In this document: positions 1 through 5,421 of the stretch, one piece after another | How positions within the stretch are numbered: the stretch's first letter is position 1 | Layout of the letters: each line of letters opens with the position of its first letter | Assembly (NCBI GenBank): GCA_937899145.1 | Contig: CALBPW010000089.1 | Span: forward strand, 1 to 8,914 | DNA from: an uncultured Bacteroidota bacterium | Lineage (GTDB): Bacteria > Bacteroidota > Bacteroidia > Bacteroidales > SZUA-534 | Reading direction: 5' to 3' | Length of the DNA: 8,914 nt | Position numbers and translations under genes: made by a program | Notes under the pieces: model-generated | The model's input: the letters and a program-made list of their open reading frames with translations, nothing else | What the model was told of the DNA's origin: nothing | Databases searched by the model: none

Positions 1-36
1 TCTACACTCTTTCCCTACACGACGCTCTTCCGATCT
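1..36 (+). other. Illumina TruSeq adapter remnant (not genomic)
   Basis: These bases match the 3' part of the Illumina TruSeq universal adapter exactly as I know it, ending in GCTCTTCCGATCT. Genomic sequence starts at 37. Read on the minus strand, the adapter adds the residues DRKSVV and a stop to the neighbouring reading frame, a known artefact peptide in contaminated assemblies. The left end is therefore an untrimmed read end, and the stop codon at 15-17 is not biological. Confidence 0.97.
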
Positions 37-716
37 CGGGTCTCGCTTGTTAATGTAATCGATGCCAAATAGCCATCAGATGAGTAAGAGTATTTATACA
101 CACTTCCACTTTCCACATTCTTTTCTGAAACTATTCTGCCATTTTCAAGATTATAAACATAACTCGGTTCTCCATCTCTTAAGCACGTGATTGTTTTATC
201 GGTATAGGTATAGGTCTTGATTCTCTCCATTTTGCCTCTATATGTTCTTGAGTCTGAAATGATTCTGCCTTGAGTGTCAAAAAGGTAAGTATACTCCAGC
301 TCTTCTGCACTATGCGTCATTACAATCTTCGTAACTTTTTTAGGCAGAATTTCCACATTCGCAACAGGTTGTTGTGTATTGTCGCCGCCTTGCTGAGTGC
401 CCTGTCCGCCTTGCGGACTGGCTGCGCCTTCGGCGAAAACGGCAATCAGTGCCAAGTTTTTGCTGATGGTGAGTGTGCGCGGGTTTATGGCATCGCCGTC
501 GCTCCAATTTTCAAAGTGGTAGCCACTATTGGCGGTTGCCATAATGGTGATTTCGGTTCCTTCATAGTACTCGCCAGAGCCTGCCACAACGCCCCATTCG
601 GCATTGTTGGCACTCAGGGTTACAGAGTACTTGCTGTCGTCGTCTTTTTTGCAGCCTGCAAACACAAACGCTGCTGCAAGGCAAGCCGTAAGGCCTAATT
701 TCAGTATATTTTTCAT
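37..716 (-). CDS. Surface lipoprotein with InlB-type repeat domain, 3' end missing
   Basis: This is a partial gene; 226 residues are genomic and the C-terminus lies beyond the contig. The start ATG (714-716) opens a lipoprotein signal peptide: basic n-region, hydrophobic core, and lipobox F-A-G-C with the lipidated cysteine at residue 22. The following KKDDD resembles the charged export signals that send Bacteroidetes lipoproteins to the cell surface (family knowledge). Residues about 30-96 resemble the divergent InlB B-repeat fold, with GYHFENWSDGD at 65-75 and a final AVFAE strand. A Gly/Gln-rich linker covers about 97-118. Residues 119-226 hold alternating short strands with Y-x-Y and DGYL or NGRI turns, like YD-repeat or DUF4595-type lipoprotein domains. 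An adhesin or carbohydrate-binding role is possible but not shown. The open frame continues to position 15 only through adapter sequence, so the last seven apparent residues should be discarded. It has its own promoter candidate about 320 nt upstream. Confidence 0.85.
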
Positions 717-818
717 CTTGTCTGAAAATTTAATTATTAATGTTTTAACAAAATTTGTGTCGTTGGATATTGTGAGCTACACACATAAAAAAAGACGTGA
801 CACTTTATCGTTTTCATT

Positions 819-947
819 GAAACTTTGAAGGTCTTCGACTACCTAACTTTTACCAACTATACGACAAAGCGCACGCCCAAAGGCGAGTGCTCTTTGCATT
901 GTTTTGGTAAAAGTTTTTTTGAAAGTTGTCGAAGTTTTCAAAGTTCC
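819..947. repeat. Long imperfect palindrome, REP/MITE-like
   Basis: The two arms pair in ordered, exactly complementary blocks: AACTTTGAA (821-829) with 937-945, CTTCGAC (833-839) with 928-934, AACTTTTACCAA (845-856) with 904-915, CAAAG (865-869) with 892-896, GCAC (871-874) with 887-890, and GCC (875-877) with 882-884, closing on a CAAA loop. That gives about 40 base pairs over 125 nt, broken by small internal loops. Such a long, decayed palindrome between genes suggests a REP-type or miniature inverted-repeat element, or a structured leader RNA (inference). It lies between a predicted promoter and the lipoprotein start, so it would be transcribed. No transposase is present in the window. 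Confidence 0.8.
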
Positions 948-1034
948 AAATCAAGATGCAACTTTTCCCTATTAAAATATGTGTATGAAAATCTGTTGTT
1001 TATGACATAAGCAAATATTTTATGGTTTATTTCA

Positions 1035-1065
1035 CAAATGTATGTGATTGTTTGTTCTCTGCAAA
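1035..1065 (-). promoter_or_regulatory. Bacteroidetes-type promoter for the lipoprotein gene
   Basis: On the minus strand, TTTG (1062-1065) is followed after 19 nt by TACATTTG (1035-1042). This fits the TTTG-N19-TAnnTTTG consensus of the Bacteroides primary sigma factor in both boxes and in spacing. Transcription would start near 1028, giving a leader of about 310 nt before the lipoprotein ATG, with the long palindrome inside it. Assigning it to the lipoprotein gene is inference from direction and the absence of another gene between. Confidence 0.65.
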
Positions 1066-1145
1066 ATGCGATAGAAACTTGCTATTTCATTTTTGGTCAT
1101 AAAAACGGGTAATTTTTTCATAAAAATCTGTGTTTATCAGTGTCT

Positions 1146-1159
1146 CCGATAGCTATCGG
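1146..1159. repeat. 14-bp perfect palindrome CCGATAGCTATCGG
   Basis: All seven base pairs are exact. It sits 30 bp past the serine-operon terminator (in the direction of transcription) and upstream of the lipoprotein promoter. No T-run follows on either strand, so it is not an obvious terminator. It could be a protein-binding site or a copy of a dispersed genomic palindrome; one copy cannot decide. Confidence 0.6.
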
Positions 1160-1188
1160 GGCTGTGCGAAATAGAACCCTGCACCAAC

Positions 1189-1219
1189 AAAAAAGGCCAC
1201 TCAAACGAGCAGCCTTTTT
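1189..1219 (-). terminator. Rho-independent terminator of serC-serA
   Basis: Read on the minus strand, AAAAAGGC pairs with GCCTTTTT around an inner CTC/GAG stem with a four-base loop. The two positions between them form G-U wobbles only in minus-strand RNA; on the plus strand they would be C-A mismatches, so the hairpin is best in the serA direction. A U-run follows. It begins 20 nt after the serA stop codon. Confidence 0.85.
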
Positions 1220-1239
1220 CAGTATCGGTTAGTACCGAA

Positions 1240-2163
1240 TTACTTATTCACCTGAAATTTCTTGTTGCCAGTGGCGAAGAAATCTACAATCTGATTGGCG
1301 GCGGCCAAGCCGGCGTTGATGTTGGCCTCGGCGGTCTGTGCGCCCATCTTTTTCGGGGTTGCAAAGTAGCGGCCCTCGAATTTTGCTTTGAAATCAGCGT
1401 CGGCATCGGGAGCGATGTCGGTGATATATTTCAAATCTTGGCGCTCTTCCATCAGTTTGATGAGTTCCGGCTCATTGATGACCTCTTTGCGTGCGGTGTT
1501 GATAACAATGCCGCCTTTCTTCATCTTGTTGACAAGCGCGTAGTTGATGCTCTGCTTGGTCTCAGGCGTTGCAGGAATGTGAAGCGATACAATGTCGCAG
1601 TTTTCAAACAATGCGTCCTGATTGTCAACAGCTTTAACGCCAGCAGCCTCAATAACATCTTTGGGGCAGAAAGCGTCATAGGCGTAAACGTCCATATCGA
1701 AGCCTTTAGCCACGCGGGCAACATTGCGGCCAACCTGACCGAAAGCGAGGATTCCTAATTTCTTGCCTTTCAGTTCGGCACCCGACTTGCCGTTGTAGAA
1801 GTTGCGCACACCGAACACCAGCAGGCCGAATACCAACTCGGCCACGGCGTTTGAGTTCTGACCCGGAGTGTTCATTACAACAATGCCGCGTTTTGTGGCA
1901 GCCTCAAGGTCAACGTTGTCGTAACCAGCGCCTGCGCGGACAACAATCTTCAGATTTTTACCGGCAGCCATCACCTCATCGGTAACTTTGTCGCTGCGGA
2001 TAATTATGGCATCGGCATCAGCCACAGCGTCAAGCAGTTGCTGTTTGTCGGTGTAGCTCTCGAGCAGTTTGAATTTGTTGCCCGATTTCTCGACAATCTC
2101 TTTGATGCCGTCAACAGCCTGTTTTGCAAAAGGTTTTTCTGTTGCAACTAATATTGTTTTCAT
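1240..2163 (-). CDS. serA: D-3-phosphoglycerate dehydrogenase, short form without ACT domain
   Basis: This cytosolic enzyme oxidises 3-phosphoglycerate to 3-phosphohydroxypyruvate with NAD, the first step of serine synthesis. The 307 residues give a split substrate-binding domain (about 1-100 and 285-307) around an NAD-binding Rossmann domain. VRAGAGYDN (75-83) and NTPGQNSNAVAEL (98-110) are typical of the D-2-hydroxyacid dehydrogenase family. The dinucleotide loop is AFGQVG (140-145), with Ala where the first Gly of GxGxxG is usual. Catalytic Arg is R225 in INTAR. The usual catalytic His in TPHIGA is replaced: the sequence reads TPKKMGAQT (269-277), so K271 or K272 takes that place, as I recall for the Lys-type short enzymes of Bacteroides and Entamoeba. 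The usual DVFxxEP segment reads DIAPDAD. The protein ends after the core domain, so serine feedback through an ACT domain is not expected. It starts 3 nt after the serC stop, implying co-transcription. Confidence 0.93.
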   Translation of the reverse strand: MKTILVATEKPFAKQAVDGIKEIVEKSGNKFKLLESYTDKQQLLDAVADADAIIIRSDKVTDEVMAAGKNLKIVVRAGAGYDNVDLEAATKRGIVVMNTPGQNSNAVAELVFGLLVFGVRNFYNGKSGAELKGKKLGILAFGQVGRNVARVAKGFDMDVYAYDAFCPKDVIEAAGVKAVDNQDALFENCDIVSLHIPATPETKQSINYALVNKMKKGGIVINTARKEVINEPELIKLMEERQDLKYITDIAPDADADFKAKFEGRYFATPKKMGAQTAEANINAGLAAANQIVDFFATGNKKFQVNK

Positions 2164-2166
2164 CTC

Positions 2167-3252
2167 TTATTTTTTAACTTGTTTTTCAAATTCTGCCATG
2201 CAGTTAACAAGTGCTTGGCAATCTTCAACGGTGCAAGCGTTGTAGCACGATGCGCGGAAACCACCTACTGAGCGGTGTCCTTTGATGCCGACAATGTTGC
2301 ATTTTTTAGCGAAATCCATAAATGCGTCTTGGTATTGCTCGTTGCCCGGTGTCCAAACAAATGGAATGTTCATGCGCGAGCGAGAGTCTTTTTCAACTGG
2401 CGATGTAAATAGCGAGTTGCGTTCGATTTCGGCGTAAACAATGTTCGCACGCTCAATGGCAAGTTTCTCCATTGCCTCAAGACCGCCAACTGATTTTATC
2501 CAGCGGAGTGTTTCGCGGATTGCAAAGATGTTGATGCACGGCGGAGTGTTGTACATTGAGCCGTTCTTCATGTGGATGTCGTAACGCAGCATCGACGGAA
2601 TGGCGCGGTCGGCAACCACGCGGTCGAGCATATCGTCGCGGATGATGACAACCGTACATCCTGCCGGGCCGACGTTCTTTTGTGCGCCAGCGTAGATTAC
2701 AGCGTATTTGCTAACGTCAACAGGGCGGCTCAAAATATCCGACGACATATCGGCAAACAATGGAACTGGCGAGTCGATGTCGGTCAGGATTTCTGTTCCG
2801 CGAATAGTGTTGTTGGTTGTGATATGCAGATAATCAACATCGGCAGGAATCACATAGCTGCCCGTTTTTGGGTAGTAGGTGTGGTTTGCAGCTTCCGACG
2901 AAGCGATAATCTCTACCTCGCCAAAGAGTTTAGCTTCCTTAATAGCCTTGGATGACCATGTGCCGGTATCTACGTATGCTGCCTTTGTCTTCAAAAAGTT
3001 GAATGGGAGCATAGCAAATTGGGTACTTGCACCACCACCGAGGAACAGAACATGATAGTTAGCCGGGATGTTCATAACCTCGTGGAATAAGGCGTCGGCT
3101 TCATCAATCACGGCTTGAAAATCCTTTGAACGGTGTGATACTTCCAAAATAGATTGTCCGCAATTGTCAAGTTCAAGAACAGCTTTTGCTGTGTTTTGCA
3201 AAGTTTGGTCGGACAACTTACACGGTCCTGCATTAAAGATATGCTTTCTCAT
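2167..3252 (-). CDS. serC: Phosphoserine aminotransferase
   Basis: This PLP-dependent enzyme converts 3-phosphohydroxypyruvate plus glutamate to O-phosphoserine and 2-oxoglutarate, and can also serve vitamin B6 synthesis in other bacteria. Its length, 361 residues, is normal for the family. Visible marks are FNAGP near the N-terminus (6-10), SHRS with substrate-binding R41, LGGGASTQFAMLP (71-83) at the PLP phosphate, and AGAQKNVGPAG with the PLP lysine K192. Near the C-terminus, KGHRSVGGFRASCYNA contains H326-R327, matching the His-Arg pair that holds the substrate phosphate in E. coli. The ATG at 3250-3252 starts directly at the conserved N-terminus. It is the first gene of a two-gene operon with serA; the serB-type phosphatase for the last step is not in this window. 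Confidence 0.96.
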   Translation of the reverse strand: MRKHIFNAGPCKLSDQTLQNTAKAVLELDNCGQSILEVSHRSKDFQAVIDEADALFHEVMNIPANYHVLFLGGGASTQFAMLPFNFLKTKAAYVDTGTWSSKAIKEAKLFGEVEIIASSEAANHTYYPKTGSYVIPADVDYLHITTNNTIRGTEILTDIDSPVPLFADMSSDILSRPVDVSKYAVIYAGAQKNVGPAGCTVVIIRDDMLDRVVADRAIPSMLRYDIHMKNGSMYNTPPCINIFAIRETLRWIKSVGGLEAMEKLAIERANIVYAEIERNSLFTSPVEKDSRSRMNIPFVWTPGNEQYQDAFMDFAKKCNIVGIKGHRSVGGFRASCYNACTVEDCQALVNCMAEFEKQVKK

Positions 3253-3290
3253 AATTAATAATTTATAAATGCTGTTTTTTAAAGCGAGCG

Positions 3291-3327
3291 CAAATGTAGG
3301 TATTTTATTTATCTATTATTTGGCAAA
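3291..3327 (-). promoter_or_regulatory. Candidate promoter of serC-serA
   Basis: On the minus strand TACATTTG (3291-3298) matches the Bacteroidetes TAnnTTTG -7 box exactly and is identical to the box proposed upstream of the lipoprotein gene. A TTTG (3324-3327) lies 25 nt upstream, longer than the usual 19-21, so the -33 element is doubtful. The predicted leader would be about 30 nt. Confidence 0.5.
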
Positions 3328-3384
3328 AATCTTTTTTAGTGTAACACGTACTTTTTGATTGGGGGGGTAGGTTTTGGAAGCCGG

Positions 3385-3412
3385 CCGCTGACTGCCGATT
3401 GCCCACTGCTGA
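3385..3412. repeat. Four degenerate heptamer units (YYGCYSA)
   Basis: Four adjacent 7-bp units read CCGCTGA, CTGCCGA, TTGCCCA and CTGCTGA. The block is GC-rich within AT-rich intergenic DNA and is preceded by a run of seven G (3361-3367). It lies between the siaC terminator and the serC promoter region. It looks like a short tandem repeat; no function can be assigned. Confidence 0.55.
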
Positions 3413-3416
3413 CCAC

Positions 3417-3444
3417 AAAAAAAAACTGCTCAGAAACTGAGCAG
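3417..3444 (-). terminator. Rho-independent terminator of the siaC-type gene
   Basis: On the minus strand an 8-bp perfect stem, CTGCTCAG with CTGAGCAG, closes a 3-nt loop and is followed by nine T residues. It starts about 30 nt after the stop codon at 3474. The plus strand has no T-run after the stem, so it acts only in the minus direction. Confidence 0.93.
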
Positions 3445-3473
3445 CTACAAAATAAGATTTATGCTCTACTTAT

Positions 3474-3854
3474 TTAATATTCTAAAGAGAAGAATTTGAA
3501 TGGTAAATCTACCAAATCGCGAAAATATTCACCTTGGTCAAGCATATCTTCATCGTCTTGTTGGTAGTACCAATGAATTTCAACATTAGCACCGCTTTTC
3601 GATAAAAGATTCATTCGCTTAATGATGTTGAAGAACATTTTTGAAGATGCTGTGTTGTAATAGCGCATTTTAAATATTAAAATGGTTTTTGGCGCAGGAT
3701 TTTTTGCATATTCTTCAATCCACTCAAGAACTGAGCCATAAAGCAATGTGGCGTTTTCAGGAAGCGATTGCCCGGCAATTGTTAACTCACCCGTAGATGC
3801 GCAAAAACGCAAATCGGGATTTTGCTTGCTTGGTGTTATTGTCAAATCATTCAT
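3474..3854 (-). CDS. SiaC-family (DUF1987) regulatory phosphoprotein
   Basis: The 126-residue protein has the pattern of the DUF1987/SiaC family: an N-terminal strand pair ending in GELTIAGQSLPENA (22-35), the YNTASSK segment (66-72), and EIHWYYQQDDEDMLDQGEYFRDLVDLPF towards the C-terminus. In Pseudomonas, SiaC is a cytoplasmic STAS-like switch protein, phosphorylated on a threonine by the SiaB kinase, dephosphorylated by the SiaA phosphatase, and controlling the diguanylate cyclase SiaD (established knowledge). Here Thr68 lies in the matching segment and, as far as I recall, at the same number. No kinase, phosphatase or cyclase gene lies within the window, so the partners must be elsewhere or different. 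It is a single-gene unit with its own terminator. No signal peptide or membrane segment is visible. The start at 3852-3854 gives the usual family length. Confidence 0.85.
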   Translation of the reverse strand: MNDLTITPSKQNPDLRFCASTGELTIAGQSLPENATLLYGSVLEWIEEYAKNPAPKTILIFKMRYYNTASSKMFFNIIKRMNLLSKSGANVEIHWYYQQDDEDMLDQGEYFRDLVDLPFKFFSLEY

Positions 3855-3872
3855 AACAAATTTTTCTTTTCA

Positions 3873-3880
3873 CAAAAATA
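3873..3880 (-). promoter_or_regulatory. Possible -7 box for the siaC-type gene
   Basis: TATTTTTG on the minus strand fits TAnnTTTG, 18 nt upstream of the start codon. No TTTG occurs at the normal distance, and the surroundings are very AT-rich, so a chance match is quite possible. Confidence 0.3.
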
Positions 3881-4008
3881 GAAACAAAAAGCAAAAGAAT
3901 TAAAAAAAGCAAAATAATTTTTAAACGTTTTGTTAATAATTCTATCCTTCTTCAATTATTGTGTACGACAATCTTTTTAAACTGCTGTTTTTCAACCACT
4001 TCTATATA

Positions 4009-4344
4009 TCACAACAAATCGCGCACGTCAAGCAACATTTGCTTTATTTGCTCAAGCGAGCGGACAACTTCTATATTATTAATTGTGTCTTCCTTGTTGT
4101 CGTGAAGTTTCTTTTTAGCACCATCAAGTGTCATTTTACGCTCTTTTACAAGATTATATATAATGTAAAAGTTATCGACATCTTTTTTAGTAAAAAGACG
4201 ATTCCCTTTTTTGTTACGTTGCGGCTTGATAATATCGAACTCTCGCTCCCAATAGCGAATGAGCGATGTATTAACTTTAAACATATCGGCAACTTCGCCA
4301 ATTGTGTAAAACAACTTCTCGATTTTTTGTTCTTTGTACGGCAT
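4009..4344 (-). CDS. MerR-family transcriptional regulator, small
   Basis: The 111-residue protein is a winged helix-turn-helix of the MerR type over about residues 10-80: FYTIGEVADMFKVNTSLIRYWEREF is the recognition part, followed by the wing (PQRNKKGNRLFTKKDVDNF) and a helix with MTLDGAKKKL. The tail of about 30 residues can form the dimerising coiled coil, but there is no effector domain and no metal-binding cysteines, so the signal cannot be inferred. It begins 11 nt after the stop of the M23 peptidase gene and is probably co-transcribed with it. In my memory this pair next to alaS recurs in Bacteroidetes. No convincing terminator follows it before the siaC-type gene. Confidence 0.88.
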   Translation of the reverse strand: MPYKEQKIEKLFYTIGEVADMFKVNTSLIRYWEREFDIIKPQRNKKGNRLFTKKDVDNFYIIYNLVKERKMTLDGAKKKLHDNKEDTINNIEVVRSLEQIKQMLLDVRDLL

Positions 4345-4355
4345 AACTCAAATTT

Positions 4356-5315
4356 TTAGTCAAAACTCATTGTTGTACGGCTCGATGCGCTAACTAAAGC
4401 ATTGTATTTTTGAGGCGTTAAATCGGTATAAAAATAATTAATTGGATTTTCAGGTTTATTGCGATGTAGCACCTCGTAATGCAAATGCGGAGCCGTTGAG
4501 CGGCCAGTGCTTCCCACCTCGCCTATTGCATCGCCACGCTGAAGCCGTTGGCCAGCGCGCACCATTGTTTTGCCAAGATGCGCATAAACAGTTTTGTAAC
4601 CAAAACCATGGTCTATGACAACAACACGTCCACTGCTATTGGGGTGATTTTCAACACTCAACACCTTGCCATTGCCTGTCGCGTAAACCAAAGTGCCCAC
4701 CGGGGCTGTAATGTCGATACCTTGGTGCATTTTTAATGTTCGATAAAAAGGATGGATACAATACCCAAAGCCCGCCGCCACTTGCGCTGCAGCATTATTG
4801 CCGATTGGCAAAAGCGATGGCGCTGACGCCAAAAAACGTGTTTTTTTCTGCGCAAGCAATTGCACTTCATCGTAAATATCAGTTTTGCTGTTTAAACGAC
4901 ACGATATGCTGTCAAGTTTTTGCGCAGCCATTGCAATTAGCTCAGTATTAGAGAATTCAGTTAATTCAGAACGTCGCTTTTCAGATGTTAACGTGTCAAT
5001 ATTGTTAGGCTCGACACCAAAAATTAGCCGATAAATATTATCATCGTGACGCTGAATCTCGTCCATATTCCGAGCCATATTTTCAACTTTTTGGCTCAAT
5101 AATTCATACTGAAAAAGAAGTTGTTTGTTTTCACGTTTCTGAATCTTCTCGCCTGTTGTTTCAAATAAAACCGATAAAGCTAACAAAATCAGCCCCGCAC
5201 CAACAATAAGCACTACTGCGCCACCCAAAAAACGGAATATTTTTTGCCGTGTCGATAATGTTATTTTATTGTAGCTAAGCTTATCGGTATCGAAACTGAA
5301 TCTGACCTTCGACAT
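4356..5315 (-). CDS. Membrane-anchored M23 (LytM-type) metalloendopeptidase
   Basis: Predicted cell-wall hydrolase that cuts peptide crosslinks of peptidoglycan, anchored in the inner membrane and acting in the periplasm. Using the start at 5313-5315 the protein has 319 residues: a short basic cytoplasmic segment, a transmembrane helix (about 29-51), a coiled-coil region with many Gln/Lys/Glu (about 55-90), and a C-terminal M23 domain (about 180-290). All zinc and catalytic residues are present: HxxxD in MHQGIDI (H197, D201), YAHL (H246) and HxH in PHLHYE (H277, H279), so it should be active rather than a degenerate activator. A longer frame opens at 5348, but that ATG overlaps a TAnnTTTG promoter box, so the internal MSKVRF start is preferred. 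The merR gene follows after 11 nt; alaS diverges on the other side. Confidence 0.9.
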   Translation of the reverse strand: MSKVRFSFDTDKLSYNKITLSTRQKIFRFLGGAVVLIVGAGLILLALSVLFETTGEKIQKRENKQLLFQYELLSQKVENMARNMDEIQRHDDNIYRLIFGVEPNNIDTLTSEKRRSELTEFSNTELIAMAAQKLDSISCRLNSKTDIYDEVQLLAQKKTRFLASAPSLLPIGNNAAAQVAAGFGYCIHPFYRTLKMHQGIDITAPVGTLVYATGNGKVLSVENHPNSSGRVVVIDHGFGYKTVYAHLGKTMVRAGQRLQRGDAIGEVGSTGRSTAPHLHYEVLHRNKPENPINYFYTDLTPQKYNALVSASSRTTMSFD

Positions 5316-5345
5316 TATTTTTTTGAAAACTTGAAATTTAAAGCA

Positions 5346-5377
5346 CAAAACTAAACAAAAAAGAAATAAGTTTGCAA
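5346..5377 (-). promoter_or_regulatory. Promoter of the M23-merR unit
   Basis: On the minus strand TTG (5375-5377) is followed after 21 nt by TAGTTTTG (5346-5353), matching TAnnTTTG. Transcription would start near 5339, about 25 nt before the preferred start codon. This box covers the alternative upstream ATG at 5346-5348, which argues against that start. Confidence 0.5.
5367..5374 (+). promoter_or_regulatory. Possible -7 box for alaS
   Basis: TAAGTTTG matches TAnnTTTG and lies 47 nt before the alaS start. No TTTG is found 19-21 nt upstream. It sits inside the spacer of the proposed divergent promoter for the M23 gene, so the two polymerases could compete for this 106-bp gap. Weak evidence. 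Confidence 0.35.
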
Positions 5378-5421
5378 CTTACAAAAATTTATCGAAATAT
5401 AGTCATAATTCAATACATAAC

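Larger units (their letters stand above)
717..1239. other. 523-bp intergenic region: leader, palindromes, terminator
   Basis: No credible gene lies here; the short open frames follow the palindrome and have no recognisable protein features. Going up from the lipoprotein start, it holds an AT-rich stretch (717-818), a 125-nt imperfect palindrome (821-945), a promoter candidate for the lipoprotein gene (1035-1065), a 14-bp perfect palindrome (1146-1159) and the terminator of the serine operon (1190-1219). Confidence 0.75.

Noticed and set aside
270..698. Plus-strand open frame of 142 codons
   Set aside because: It lies antisense to the lipoprotein gene, which has a clear lipobox and domain pattern; this frame shows no domain features.
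825..1010. Plus-strand open frame of 61 codons over the palindrome
   Set aside because: Its sequence is set by the inverted-repeat arms, and it has no protein-like features.
2572..2955. Plus-strand open frame of 127 codons inside serC
   Set aside because: Antisense shadow of a conserved enzyme gene.
3855..4008. Possible terminator after merR (ATTGT/ACAAT stem near 3957-3973)
   Set aside because: A 5-bp AT-rich stem without a proper T-run is not enough evidence.
3961..4359. Plus-strand open frame of 132 codons rich in Phe and Ile
   Set aside because: Antisense to merR; the Phe/Ile richness reflects Lys- and Asn-rich coding on the other strand, not membrane segments.
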